This document shows positions 35,531-43,879 of a stretch of 55,271 nt of DNA, piece by piece. Below the pieces are notes generated by a model, which saw nothing but the letters and a program-made list of their open reading frames with translations, was not told the origin of the DNA and did not search any database. Origin of the DNA: Meiothermus hypogaeus (GTDB lineage Bacteria > Deinococcota > Deinococci > Deinococcales > Thermaceae); assembly GCF_003574035.1 (NCBI RefSeq), contig NZ_QWKY01000016.1:1-55271 (forward strand). Reading direction: 5' to 3'. Within the stretch, counting starts at the first letter, position 1. Each line of letters starts with the position of its first letter. Made by a program: the position numbers and the translations under genes.

Positions 35531-35962
35531 TCAGAAGGTGGCCAGGTCGCCGGGCACCACGTCCAACGCCTTGCAGGTCAGCTCGGCCATCAGGGCCTCC
35601 GCGCCAGGGCTGGCCGAGAGGGCGTCGTTGAGGATGCGCAGGTCGTTCAGCTTGTCGATGATGACGTTATCTTCTGTGTCCACGAAGGTGACCGTCGCAT
35701 TGAACGATTTGCGCTTATATTTAGCCCCCAGCTTGGCCCGGAACTGGTGCCACTGATCCACCGGCATCTTGATGGTCACGTCCGCCGGGGCCATCTGGCC
35801 GGGGGTTCGCCCCACCGGCTTGCCCCCGGCGTAGATGTATTCCTCGGAGACCTCGCCGGTGTTGTACTCCAGCTCGACATTCACGGGGATGCGTTCGCCG
35901 TCAAGGTCGAGCTGGATGCTCGAGTTGTCGTACACCTTACCGTTGCGTACAGTAATCGCCAC
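35531..35962 (-). CDS. Tail tube protein (Mu M-like)
   Basis: This 143-residue beta-rich protein (MAITVRNGKVYDNSSIQLDLDGERI; ADVTIKMPVDQWHQFRAKLGAKYK) follows the sheath gene by 10 bases. Hexameric rings of this protein would form the inner tube. An early block EEYIYAGGKPVGRTPGQ fits Mu-type tubes. A terminator right downstream fits its need for high expression. Confidence 0.85.
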   Translation of the reverse strand: MAITVRNGKVYDNSSIQLDLDGERIPVNVELEYNTGEVSEEYIYAGGKPVGRTPGQMAPADVTIKMPVDQWHQFRAKLGAKYKRKSFNATVTFVDTEDNVIIDKLNDLRILNDALSASPGAEALMAELTCKALDVVPGDLATF

Positions 35963-35972
35963 GCGCCACCTC

Positions 35973-37400
35973 CTAGGCCGCTACCGGCTGCAGTTGCGGG
36001 TTGAAGAACCGCACCTTGCCGGTGATCCGCTCGGCGTAGCCCAGCGGGACGATGCTGATGTCGTAGGGGATGGTCTTGGTGCTGAGGATGTTTTCGGCCC
36101 GGTCAATGCGCACATATACCGCCGGCTGGTCGGTGATCTCGTCAATCGAGACCTTGCCCCGCAGGGCGGTGCGCACCAGCCCCTGCACATAGGCCTCGAT
36201 GCGCAAGGCCTCCCGCTCCAGGATCCGCCCGGTCTGGGCCGAGACCTGGATCTGCTCGTTCAGCCAGCGCAGCCAGGCCCGGTAGGCCGTCTCGCAGGCC
36301 ACGTCCATCACCTCGCGGAGCTGCACCTGCTCGTAGTCGCTGCCGGGCGGGGCGAAGAGGCGCCCCCGGGTGATATAAAAGCCGCCGTCGATGGTGCGCA
36401 GCGTGGCGAAGCGGGCGGCATCCAGGCCGGGCGTCACCGATTCGTCCCCGTATAGCTTGACCACCGTCTTGAGGGCCCCCGAGGCGTAGCGCCCGGGGTG
36501 CTCCTCCACCGGCCGCCCGCTGTAGCGCCCTGCAATCACCCAGGTCGAGGGGCGCTTCATCACCAGCCCGGTGATGGGGCTCACCACATCGGCGTACCGG
36601 CCGGCGGCCCCCACCCGCACGCTGGTAAAGCTGGCGAAGGCCGTGATCAGGCTGGCATCGGTATCGTCGGCGGTATCCAGAATGGCATGGATAAAGCGGG
36701 GGTTATTGGGGTCGTTGGCCCGGGTTTCCAGGGCGGTGTTGACCGCAGCCGCCACCGTCGCGCTGGCCACCCCCACCACGTGAATGAAGCGGTAGGAGAG
36801 TTCGGTGCGGGCAAATAGGGCGTCCAGGGCGGCGATGAGGTCAGCGATGGTGTAGCCCGGGGCCGTGCAGTTCGCCGTGTAGGTATCGCCCACCACGAAG
36901 GTGCCGTCGGCCCAGGTCAGCGTCAGGCCGGTGTCGGGGATGACGTACACCCCGGAGACCGGCACGGCCGTCTCGGGGCTATAGGTGTTGCCGCCGTCCA
37001 GCGAATACTCGAATGCGGCCTGGGCGGCCGCCAGATTGGCCGCGGCCCGGGTGATGCGAATGCGCAGCTTGTAGTCGTCCTTGGGGGTGCTGCCCGTCAG
37101 GGCCAGCGTGGCCGTGCCGGTACCGGTCTGGGTGACCGTCCCGGCCACCCCGGCGATGCTGGGGTTGGCCGCGACACAGATCACGGCCTGGGTGCCCTCG
37201 CCGAAGGCCAGGGCGGCCGCCTCGGCCAGTTTGCCCCCGATGCGCTCCCTGGCCCCCTGGGGGCTGGTGATGGTCACAATCTGATTGGCCCCCAGGAGGG
37301 TCGCCACGCCGATTTTGACGTGGACGCCCTCGCCGCTACCAGGTATGGAGCCGATGCCAAAATCCTGCGGTTTAACTTCTACGCGGGGCAGGCCGGTCAT
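35973..37400 (-). CDS. Contractile tail sheath protein (Mu L-like)
   Basis: This 475-residue protein has the sheath layout: N-terminal PRVEVKPQDFGIGSIPGSGEGVHVKIGVAT, an inserted Ig-like middle (VTQTGTGTATLALTGSTPKDDY) and a conserved C-terminal domain (FYITRGRLFAPPGSDYEQVQLREVMDVA; PYDISIVPLGYAERITGKVRF). It is the contractile sheath of a myovirus tail. The call rests on location and these blocks. Confidence 0.88.
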   Translation of the reverse strand: MTGLPRVEVKPQDFGIGSIPGSGEGVHVKIGVATLLGANQIVTITSPQGARERIGGKLAEAAALAFGEGTQAVICVAANPSIAGVAGTVTQTGTGTATLALTGSTPKDDYKLRIRITRAAANLAAAQAAFEYSLDGGNTYSPETAVPVSGVYVIPDTGLTLTWADGTFVVGDTYTANCTAPGYTIADLIAALDALFARTELSYRFIHVVGVASATVAAAVNTALETRANDPNNPRFIHAILDTADDTDASLITAFASFTSVRVGAAGRYADVVSPITGLVMKRPSTWVIAGRYSGRPVEEHPGRYASGALKTVVKLYGDESVTPGLDAARFATLRTIDGGFYITRGRLFAPPGSDYEQVQLREVMDVACETAYRAWLRWLNEQIQVSAQTGRILEREALRIEAYVQGLVRTALRGKVSIDEITDQPAVYVRIDRAENILSTKTIPYDISIVPLGYAERITGKVRFFNPQLQPVAA

Positions 37401-37609
37401 CGGCTACCTCCTTCGGATCCGATGGGTTCGTTGGCGGCCTCGGCAATGCCCCGGTCGAATGCCGCCTTGGTCAGCTCCTGGCCCACCACCCAGCGGTGTT
37501 TGGCTCGGGCCGCCGCCAGCAGCCAGTCGGGGGTGCCGGCCTCGGCGGCCAGCTCCTCCACGGTGTGCAGCCGCTTCGGCTCGGGGTTGTTGGTCTCGTT
37601 CTTTGCCAT
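37397..37609 (-). CDS. Small phage protein of unknown function
   Basis: This 70-residue soluble protein (HTVEELAAEAGTPDWLLAAA; HRWVVGQELTKAAFDRGIAE) overlaps the sheath start by four bases (ATGA). It takes the place of Mu gp38. It looks like a small helical domain; its function is unknown. Confidence 0.75.
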   Translation of the reverse strand: MAKNETNNPEPKRLHTVEELAAEAGTPDWLLAAARAKHRWVVGQELTKAAFDRGIAEAANEPIGSEGGSR

Positions 37610-37617
37610 TGATCCTC

Positions 37618-38118
37618 CTAGGGCAAAATTTCGGTCTGGTCCAGCAGGGCCCGCTCGAGCCGCACATATACCCCGGGCTCCGCCGCCCCCACCTCGGCCA
37701 GTACCCGGAAACGCAGCTGATAGCGCCGCTTATCGGCCGGTAGGGCCGCGGCCTGGCCGGTCTCGTCCTCGTCCCAGCCGCTGGGGAAGAGCTCGAGGCT
37801 GCTCCCACAGATGCGCCGCAAGGCCGCCACGCAATCGGATAAAACGTCCTCCACCACGGGGTAGCTCTTTCCCCAGATGTGCAGGGTGTAGCCGGCCAGC
37901 CGGGTATATGGCGGTCGGGGCCGGGGCTCGGCTGGCGGGGTTCCGGCCAGGGCCTCGCTCGAGGTGGCCCGGCCATCGGGGGAGGTAAAGGTGTCCTGCC
38001 CCGGCACCAGCACCAGCTTGAGTGGCGCATCCAGCTGGTTCAGGGCCTCCGGGCCCAGCTCGAGTTTGACCTGGGGCGGCAGCTCGGCCCGGAGCCGCTC
38101 GAACAGGGCCTGGGTCAA
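37618..38118 (-). CDS. Tail terminator-like protein (Mu gp37 position)
   Basis: This 166-residue protein lies upstream of the sheath. It contains YTLHIWGKSYPVVEDVLSDCVAALRRICG and DKRRYQLRFRVLAEVGAAEPGVYVRLE, patterns of tail-terminator or DUF1834-like proteins. It may cap the tail tube. The call is mainly positional. Confidence 0.6.
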   Translation of the reverse strand: MTQALFERLRAELPPQVKLELGPEALNQLDAPLKLVLVPGQDTFTSPDGRATSSEALAGTPPAEPRPRPPYTRLAGYTLHIWGKSYPVVEDVLSDCVAALRRICGSSLELFPSGWDEDETGQAAALPADKRRYQLRFRVLAEVGAAEPGVYVRLERALLDQTEILP

Positions 38119-38119
38119 G

Positions 38120-38392
38120 TCAGCTCACCGCCTCCCGCAGGCTCTTGCCGGGGCGGAAGCGCGCCACCGTTTGAGCGGGGATTTGAATGGCCTCCCCGCT
38201 GCCCGGGTGGGTACCCGCGCGGGCAGCCCGTGCCCTGGTATAGAACGTCCCAAATCCGGAAATCTGTACTTCCCTGCCTTCGCTCAGGTTGGTTTTGATG
38301 GCGAGCAGGGTCGCCTCGAGGGCAAGATGGGCCTGCTTCTTGCTCAGGCCTGTTTGAGTTTGGATATGCTCAACGATTTGAGTTTTATTCAT
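38120..38392 (-). CDS. HU-family DNA-binding protein, phage-encoded
   Basis: This 90-residue protein has the HU fold signature: MNKTQIVEHIQTQTGLSKKQAHLALEATL, VQISGFGTFYTRARAAR with the GFG turn, then a DNA-binding arm and ARFRPGKSLREAV. It sits inside the structural operon, not a usual Mu location. It has no ribosome site before the ATG, and the TnpB element lies directly upstream, so its expression may have been altered by insertion. Confidence 0.9.
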   Translation of the reverse strand: MNKTQIVEHIQTQTGLSKKQAHLALEATLLAIKTNLSEGREVQISGFGTFYTRARAARAGTHPGSGEAIQIPAQTVARFRPGKSLREAVS

Positions 38393-38418
38393 CGAATCGG
38401 GGTCTGGGGTGTGAGACC

Positions 38419-39679
38419 TTGACCAAACTTCGTTTTGGTCAAGGAGGTAGAGCCCCAGGCCGCCATCAGGCGGCTGTACCCACTCACCTCCTTCAAGAGT
38501 TGAAGAGTTTGGGCTATTCTGCTTCTGTGAAGCTCACCGCCAAGGTCAAGCTCCTGCCTACGCCGGAACAGCGGGGGTATTTGCTGGACACCCTGCGGCG
38601 CTTCAACGCGGCCTGCAACTACATCTCGGACGTGGCCTGGGAGACCCGAACCTTCAAGCAGATTCCCCTGCACCACTGGGTCTACCACACGGTCAAAGAC
38701 CGCTTCGACCTTTCGGCGCAGATGGCGGTGCGAGCCAACGCTAAGGTGGTGGATGCCTACAAGCTGGACAGACAAAAGCCACGCTCCTTTCGGGAGTTGG
38801 GGGCCATCACCTACGACGACCGGGTGCTCTCCTGGAAGCTGACGGCTTCCACCGTGTCCATCTGGACGCTTCAAGGACGGCAAACTATCCCCTTCGCCGC
38901 CGGGGAGTACCAGCGCAGGCTGCTCCGGACCCGGCAGAGGGAGACCGACCTGGCCTACGTGGGGGGTGAGTTCTACCTCTTCGCCACGGTCAACGTTGAG
39001 GAGCCCGAGCCCGTGGAGGTCAAGGATGTGCTGGGGGTGGACCTGGGCATCGTCAACATCGCCACCGACTCGGATGGCGAGACCTACTCGGGTAGCCACC
39101 TCAACTCGGTCAGGCACCGCCACCGCCGCCTTCGCCGGAGGTTGCAGAAGAAAGGCACCAAGGGGGCTAAACGCCGTTTGAAGAAACTTTCGGGTAAGGA
39201 ATGGAGGTTTGCCAATGATGTGAACCACACCATCAGCAAGCGCATTGTGGAGAAGGCCCAACGCACGAATCGGGCGGTTGCTCTGGAAAACCTCAAGGGC
39301 ATCCGTCAGAGGGTCAGGGTTCGACGGCCTCAGCGCTCCACGCTGCACAGTTGGGCGTTCCACGACCTGGGACAAAAACTGGCCTACAAAGCCCAGAGGG
39401 CCGGGGTCAGGGTGGTGTTCGTAGACCCCCGGAACTCCAGCCGGGAGTGCCCTTGCTGTGGGCATGCCGAGAAGGCCAATCGTCCCGACCAAAGCACATT
39501 TAGATGCCGAGTCTGCGGGTTCGCTGACCATGCGGACAAGGTGGCAGCCCTGAACCTTAGGGTTCGGGGCTGGGCGGCTGTCAACCCGCCGAACGTGGGG
39601 GAAGCGAATCGTGTTCTGCATGGTTCTGTCCCTGCAAGCCCCTACCAGAGCCCGTTAGGGTTTGGTAGGGGTAGTTGAC
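38419..39679 (+). mobile_element. IS200/IS605-type TnpB-only element
   Basis: The element is inserted between the HU and virion-morphogenesis genes, opposite to phage transcription. The left end carries a hairpin built from CCTTGACCAAA/TTTTGGTCAAGG (38417-38444). The right end carries CCCCTACCA/TGGTAGGGG (39639-39671) followed by TTGAC (39675-39679); another TTGAC stands at 38419. No terminal inverted repeats or target duplications are expected for this family. No tnpA is present, so it depends on a transposase elsewhere. Confidence 0.75.
38527..39678 (+). CDS. tnpB: TnpB RNA-guided nuclease (IS605 OrfB)
   Basis: This 383-residue protein (GTG start 38527) has the N-terminal RNA-binding region, then the RuvC-like catalytic centre: Asp172 in GVDLGIVNIA, Glu254 in ALENLKGI, and Asp in DHADKVAALN (334/337). 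A zinc ribbon CPCC...CRVC lies at 308-330. TnpB proteins use an RNA from the element right end as guide. The stop falls one base before the element end, so the RE hairpin lies inside the coding sequence. Confidence 0.9.
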   Translation: MKLTAKVKLLPTPEQRGYLLDTLRRFNAACNYISDVAWETRTFKQIPLHHWVYHTVKDRFDLSAQMAVRANAKVVDAYKLDRQKPRSFRELGAITYDDRVLSWKLTASTVSIWTLQGRQTIPFAAGEYQRRLLRTRQRETDLAYVGGEFYLFATVNVEEPEPVEVKDVLGVDLGIVNIATDSDGETYSGSHLNSVRHRHRRLRRRLQKKGTKGAKRRLKKLSGKEWRFANDVNHTISKRIVEKAQRTNRAVALENLKGIRQRVRVRRPQRSTLHSWAFHDLGQKLAYKAQRAGVRVVFVDPRNSSRECPCCGHAEKANRPDQSTFRCRVCGFADHADKVAALNLRVRGWAAVNPPNVGEANRVLHGSVPASPYQSPLGFGRGS

Positions 39680-40179
39680 GGGATTTCCTTGTCCAGGTAG
39701 GCCCGCACCGCCTCTTCCAGGGCCTGCTCCCACCTGGGGGAGAGTTCAGGCTCGGGCATGAAGGGCCGGGCAGGAATCTTTACCTTTGTGACCGTCACCC
39801 AACGTTTGCCTGCTTTGAAGCGCAGGGCCTTTTTCTCTTGCGGGGTGATGGTGGCGCCGTACTGGTGGGTGGCCGCGTACACCACGTTGGTGCCGATCTC
39901 GAAGCCCTGGGGATCGGTTTTTAGGGCCGACTGCGAGGTCATGGAGCGCTGCAGCCGGGCGGTCTTGCGCAGGGTCTGGCCTCCGGTGGCTTCAGCCCGC
40001 GCCGAGGGCTTCCAGGGCCGATCCCAGGGGTCTTTTTGCCCCGCGAAGGACTCGTCGATCTGGTTCAGCGCCGCCTGGCCCAGGTTCTTCGCCAGGCCCT
40101 CGGCAAACTGCGGCTGGCGCAGCCTATCGGCAAATCGGATCAGCCGATCCAGCTCGCGGAAAGACCCGGTGATGCTCAT
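39655..40179 (-). CDS. Phage virion morphogenesis protein (Mu G-like), 3' end altered by TnpB element
   Basis: This 174-residue protein matches the G/tail-completion family: DRLIRFADRLRQPQFAEGLAKN, DPWDRPWKPSARAEATGGQTLRKTARLQRSM and IGTNVVYAATHQYGATI. It would join head and tail. The last codons (STTPTKP, stop at 39655) come from the right end of the TnpB element, so the native C-terminus was cut about 163 residues in. Confidence 0.88.
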   Translation of the reverse strand: MSITGSFRELDRLIRFADRLRQPQFAEGLAKNLGQAALNQIDESFAGQKDPWDRPWKPSARAEATGGQTLRKTARLQRSMTSQSALKTDPQGFEIGTNVVYAATHQYGATITPQEKKALRFKAGKRWVTVTKVKIPARPFMPEPELSPRWEQALEEAVRAYLDKEIPSTTPTKP

Positions 40180-40736
40180 GGCCGCCAGCGGGAGGGGATG
40201 CGCCCAACGGTGGTCACGGTGTCCCAGTTTTGCAGCGGGGTCAGGCGCAAAGCTGTTTTCCTTACGAACCAGCGCCCGCGATCGGCGCGGGTATTCTCGG
40301 CCACACTGGGCACCCCGTCCACCTCGCCCACGTAAATCCCGATGTGCCCCTCGCGGTCTGGGGCGGTGCGGGGGGATCGGGGCGCCTCGTCATAGGGCAG
40401 GCTGCTGAAGAGCAGGTCGCCCGGCTTGATGATTTTGAGGAGGGCCGCACGTTCGGCGGCCCGGGCCGGGTCCCGATCCACGCCGGTCACATCCCAGTCC
40501 AGCCGGTCAATGGCCCGCTCCACTGCCGTCGCCCAGCGGCTGCGGTCAGGGTCGGCCCGCACCGAGTCCAGGATGCGGCTATAGAGCAGCCAGCGGTTGG
40601 TCTGGTAGGCCCGCGCAATGGCCTCGAAGGCGAAGGCCACACACCAGCCCGGGGCAGTCACAAAGCCGGGCAGTTCCCGGCGGACGGCCTGCAGGGCGAT
40701 TTCAGTAACTTTACTGGTGTTTGTGATATTATTCAC
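40176..40736 (-). CDS. NlpC/P60- or CHAP-like cysteine peptidase
   Basis: This 186-residue protein has a probable Cys-His-Asn triad: Cys32 in APGWCVAFAFE, His131 in GHIGIYVG and Asn148 in AENTRAD. This is the NlpC/P60 or CHAP amidase pattern. It may be a virion-associated cell-wall hydrolase helping DNA entry. It overlaps the next gene start by four bases. The start is GTG 40736, with an AGGAGG only a few bases upstream. Confidence 0.75.
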   Translation of the reverse strand: MNNITNTSKVTEIALQAVRRELPGFVTAPGWCVAFAFEAIARAYQTNRWLLYSRILDSVRADPDRSRWATAVERAIDRLDWDVTGVDRDPARAAERAALLKIIKPGDLLFSSLPYDEAPRSPRTAPDREGHIGIYVGEVDGVPSVAENTRADRGRWFVRKTALRLTPLQNWDTVTTVGRIPSRWRP

Positions 40737-40745
40737 CTCCTCCTT

Positions 40746-40761
40746 GTAAAATCGCTTTTAC
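40746..40761 (-). promoter_or_regulatory. Small hairpin just upstream of peptidase start
   Basis: A 6-bp perfect stem GTAAAA/TTTTAC closes a GCGA tetraloop directly before the ribosome site of the peptidase gene (40176-40736). It may affect translation. The 100 bases upstream hold no gene. Confidence 0.4.
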
Positions 40762-40836
40762 GGCTGTTTGAGGCCGTCCCCCTATCCGTGGGTATGGCAA
40801 GGGCGGGGCTGCGCAAAATTGACCCCACTGGCTCGC

Positions 40837-41304
40837 TTACCAGCCCTTTAGTTTGTCCCTTCCAAACACCCGGCCTGCAGACTCGATCTCCGGCTGGGCC
40901 TCCGAGACCACCACCCCCCCCTGGGTGGCCCCGGGGGGGATGGGCGAACCATCGTCGGCAGGGATCTGCGCCTTGCCCTCCGCCACCAGGCGCAGCCATT
41001 TGAGGGCCTCCTCGTAGTCGCGCACCACCACGTCGTCGGCCGTGCCCTCCTGGAAGCCCCGGCGGGCCAGGATGAGATAAAACGCGATGTCGGCGTTGAT
41101 GCGCTTGAGGGCCCGCACTGGGGGCAGGGGCAGGGTGTAGCGCTGGCCCACGAAGCTGTCGATGATATCGGCGGCATCCTGCAGGGCCGCCTGCGCCCGC
41201 TCCTCGGCCAGCGCCGTCCAGGTGCTGGCTTCCGGATCCAGGGCGTAGCGCATGGCCTCCTCCCGCTTGCGGGTTTTGAGCTCGGCAGTGTTGAGGTAGG
41301 GCAT
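40837..41304 (-). CDS. Mu gp36-like head-tail protein (DUF1320 type)
   Basis: This 155-residue protein begins MPYLNTAELKTRKREEAMRYALDP and contains ALQDAADIIDSFVGQRYTLPLPPV and LKRINADIAFYLILARRG, the pattern of the gp36/DUF1320 family (head-tail adaptor). The ATG at 41304 overlaps the stop of the previous gene; a longer frame upstream is not used. Confidence 0.85.
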   Translation of the reverse strand: MPYLNTAELKTRKREEAMRYALDPEASTWTALAEERAQAALQDAADIIDSFVGQRYTLPLPPVRALKRINADIAFYLILARRGFQEGTADDVVVRDYEEALKWLRLVAEGKAQIPADDGSPIPPGATQGGVVVSEAQPEIESAGRVFGRDKLKGW

Positions 41305-41519
41305 TATTTCCCTCTGCGCCTGGGCCGGGCTGTCTCCGCCTCGGGCGCCCCTTCGGCGGGCTCGAGCGCCAATATCTCCACCCTGAGCAGGGGATCGGCC
41401 TGCAGGCGGGCCAGTTCCTCGGCCGAGACCTCGGCCTCCTGCGGCGCGGGCCACCACTGCCGACCGATGCGCCAGCGACCCCGCTGCTGCGGCGTGCTGA
41501 CTTTGACGCGGTAGGTCAT
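41304..41519 (-). CDS. Mu gp35-like small protein
   Basis: This 71-residue protein (MTYRVKVSTPQQRGRWRIGRQ; EVSAEELARLQADPLLRVEIL) has the FluMu-like small-protein pattern found between capsid and gp36. The ATG at 41519 follows an ideal AGGAGGTG site. The acidic, Arg-rich C-terminus is disordered. Confidence 0.75.
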   Translation of the reverse strand: MTYRVKVSTPQQRGRWRIGRQWWPAPQEAEVSAEELARLQADPLLRVEILALEPAEGAPEAETARPRRRGK

Positions 41520-41530
41520 CGCCGCACCTC

Positions 41531-42430
41531 CTAGCCGACGCACTTGTAGGCCAGAAAGGGCAGGCTGTAGCCCGCATTCCCCCGGGCGTCCACGCCATAA
41601 ACAAATTGGCGGCGCATGAATACATTGTCGTCGGTGGGGTCGTCCTTGCTCACAAACTCGGGATTCTGGCGATTCTGGAAGACAAAGGGCCGGATGGGGC
41701 GGCTCGTGTCCAGCAGGTACCAGGCGGTGGGCTGGCTGGCCAGCTTGGGCACCACCAGCAGATCCGCGCTACCCTTCCAGATGTTGGTGTCCCCGCCGGC
41801 GATGAAGTCGGCGTTGAGGATGCGGCGGGCAGCGCCCTCCAGCTGCGGCGGAACCACCAGCAGGGTGGGCATCACCTCCAGGGGCTGGCCATCGTCCCCC
41901 CGGAAGGCCATCATCTCGGCCCGGGTGGTCTCGTAGTTGGTGGTGGTCAGGGCCCGGCCGGTGGCGTAGTTGCTGTATACGCCGAGGCTGCTGTCCACGG
42001 TGGAAACCGGGTGGTCGGTGTCGAAGAAGTTCTGGCCGTCGAAGCAGAGATTGGACTGGCCATTCAGCAGCAGTGAGAAGACCAGATCGTCGGGGTACAT
42101 GCGGGCGGCCTGGCCCATCTGGTCGAACTGCATGTTGTAGATGCCCAGATTGTCGTCCTGGATATCGTTGCGATCTACCGCAACGGTAGCCTCAAAGTTG
42201 CGGTTCTGGATGGTGTAGGAGGCTTCGGCCAGGTTCTGGAAGACCCGCTCGCCCAGCCACTCCCGCATTTTGAGCATTTTCAGCAGCCAGCCGTAGGTGT
42301 TTTCCTTGGTGGTGCTGGGCACCTCGGTGGCGACGCGGTTCCACAGGGGTTGAGCGGCCTCGTAGGCCTGGTTGTAGCGGGTCTCGAAGGAGACCCGCAG
42401 GGCTTGTAGTGCAGCAGTCGTGATTCGCAT
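41531..42430 (-). CDS. Major capsid protein (Mu T-like)
   Basis: This 299-residue protein begins MRITTAALQALRVSFETRYNQAYEAA and shows WLGERVFQNLAEASYTIQNRNFEATVAVDRNDIQDD and NLCFDGQNFFDTDHPV, typical of Mu-like T capsid proteins. The start ATG 42430 is chosen over a long upstream frame of low-complexity Arg/Gly residues. Confidence 0.92.
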   Translation of the reverse strand: MRITTAALQALRVSFETRYNQAYEAAQPLWNRVATEVPSTTKENTYGWLLKMLKMREWLGERVFQNLAEASYTIQNRNFEATVAVDRNDIQDDNLGIYNMQFDQMGQAARMYPDDLVFSLLLNGQSNLCFDGQNFFDTDHPVSTVDSSLGVYSNYATGRALTTTNYETTRAEMMAFRGDDGQPLEVMPTLLVVPPQLEGAARRILNADFIAGGDTNIWKGSADLLVVPKLASQPTAWYLLDTSRPIRPFVFQNRQNPEFVSKDDPTDDNVFMRRQFVYGVDARGNAGYSLPFLAYKCVG

Positions 42431-42438
42431 GGCTCTCC

Positions 42439-42849
42439 TTAATAGGTCTCGACCCAGACCCCGTCGGCCTCCACGCCGACCACCTTTCCGGCGCGGCTGC
42501 GGGTATTGCTGCCGTTGGTCTTGGCCACGGTAGTCGAGTTGACGATGAAGCAGTCGTTGAGACAGTCGGCCTGGGTGATCTGATCGGCGGCCGAGGAGTT
42601 CTGCCACTTGAAGGCCCCCCGGCTCACCCGCACCAGGCGGGCCCCCTGGGCCCCGCCCTGGTTGTTGACGGTCTGCTCAGCCCGGCCTGCAGCCCGCAGG
42701 TTGGTGGCGGTGCTGCCGTGCACGGCGTAGCCGGCAGCGTTCAGCACCACCAGGTTGCCGGCTTCGATCAGGGTGTTGGCCTCCACCGGCAGGTCGAGGT
42801 ATTCCAGAATGGGGCCCAGGCCCCGTTGAAGCGTGTTGCGTTCAGGCAT
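42439..42849 (-). CDS. Head decoration-like protein
   Basis: This 136-residue beta-rich protein lies between the I protease and the capsid gene: EANTLIEAGNLVVLNAAGYAVHGS and RVSRGAFKWQNSSAADQIT, ending KVVGVEADGVWVETY. This fits the DUF2190-like decoration proteins of Mu-like phages. It overlaps the protease gene by 8 bases. Confidence 0.72.
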   Translation of the reverse strand: MPERNTLQRGLGPILEYLDLPVEANTLIEAGNLVVLNAAGYAVHGSTATNLRAAGRAEQTVNNQGGAQGARLVRVSRGAFKWQNSSAADQITQADCLNDCFIVNSTTVAKTNGSNTRSRAGKVVGVEADGVWVETY

Positions 42850-43846
42850 GGTGTTCCTCCCGTCGGCGTTTGGTGGCCAGGTAGGCTTCCGCGCTCACGC
42901 CGGTTTGCGCGATGATGGCGCGTTCGAGCTCGCTGAGGGCATCGCTCGGCCCCTGCGGGGGGGCAATGGGCCCGGTCGGTACGGCCGCCCCCGCCCGCAG
43001 GCTGGCCAGGTGCGCCCGAACGGCCTGGGGGTTTTTGCGAAATTTCTCCAGCCAGTAGTCGCGGCTGGCGGCGTGGATGCGGCCTTCGCTGAGCGCGGCA
43101 TCCACCGTGCGCTCGGCCTCAGCGTCCACTGTCTGGGCCCGCAGGGTGGATAGTTCGGCCTCGAGCTCGCTCACCCGGGCCGCCAGCAGGGCGTTGGCCG
43201 CGGCGGCCATCGCCTGGCCGTGGGCCTCGACGCTCCCGATGGGGGCCTGGATGCCCGCCTCGGCCAGCAGGGCCTGGGCCTGCTCGAGCTGCCCCGCCCG
43301 GTTCTGCAACTCGGTCAGGGCGTTTTCGATTTGCTCGTCGCTGGCGTCGGCCGCCAGACCGAGCAGGGTGATTAGTTTTTCTCGCATGGGGTCTCCTAAT
43401 GCTGATGCCACCAGGGGCATCTGGTTGACGGTGGCGGGCTGGTTGGTCAGCCCGATCATATCCAGTTGCCGGATGTGCCCGTCCTCGTCCCAGAACACCG
43501 GCGACCAGTGGCGGTACTCGCCCGCCCGCAGCAGGTTAGCCGCGGTCTCGGTCCAGCGCACGTTGATCGCCCAAAGTCCGTCTGGGCGGGCCTCCAGCTG
43601 GAACCAGCCGGCGGCCGGTACAGGGCCGTTGTCCACTGGGTTCTGATTGCGGTGTTCGTAGTCGATGGGCAGTTCGGGCATCTGGGCCCGCCGGATCACC
43701 TCCTGGGCGTCCTCCGGGGTAAACAGCAGGTCGATCTGGGTGCCGTCCGCCCAGCGGAAGGTCACCGGGCCGTAGGGCCAGATCAAAAACTCCCTGGGCG
43801 GCTCCTGGGATGGGAATATGTTGAATCCGGTGTATCTTCGTCTCAC
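42842..43846 (-). CDS. Mu I-like prohead protease and scaffold
   Basis: This 334-residue protein has the Mu-I pattern: ELPIDYEHRNQNPVDNGPVPAAGWFQLEARPDGLWAINVRWTE, then YRHWSPVFWDEDG and ALTNNPA-like IGLTNQPATVN. His and Ser in these motifs are the presumed catalytic residues. The second half is a coiled-coil scaffold (AELSTLRAQTVDAEAERTV). A GTG start at 43846 follows GAGGAGG. Confidence 0.9.
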   Translation of the reverse strand: MRRRYTGFNIFPSQEPPREFLIWPYGPVTFRWADGTQIDLLFTPEDAQEVIRRAQMPELPIDYEHRNQNPVDNGPVPAAGWFQLEARPDGLWAINVRWTETAANLLRAGEYRHWSPVFWDEDGHIRQLDMIGLTNQPATVNQMPLVASALGDPMREKLITLLGLAADASDEQIENALTELQNRAGQLEQAQALLAEAGIQAPIGSVEAHGQAMAAAANALLAARVSELEAELSTLRAQTVDAEAERTVDAALSEGRIHAASRDYWLEKFRKNPQAVRAHLASLRAGAAVPTGPIAPPQGPSDALSELERAIIAQTGVSAEAYLATKRRREEHHA

Positions 43847-43879
43847 ACGGCGCGTCCTCCTCGGGGTGGATTTTCGGAG

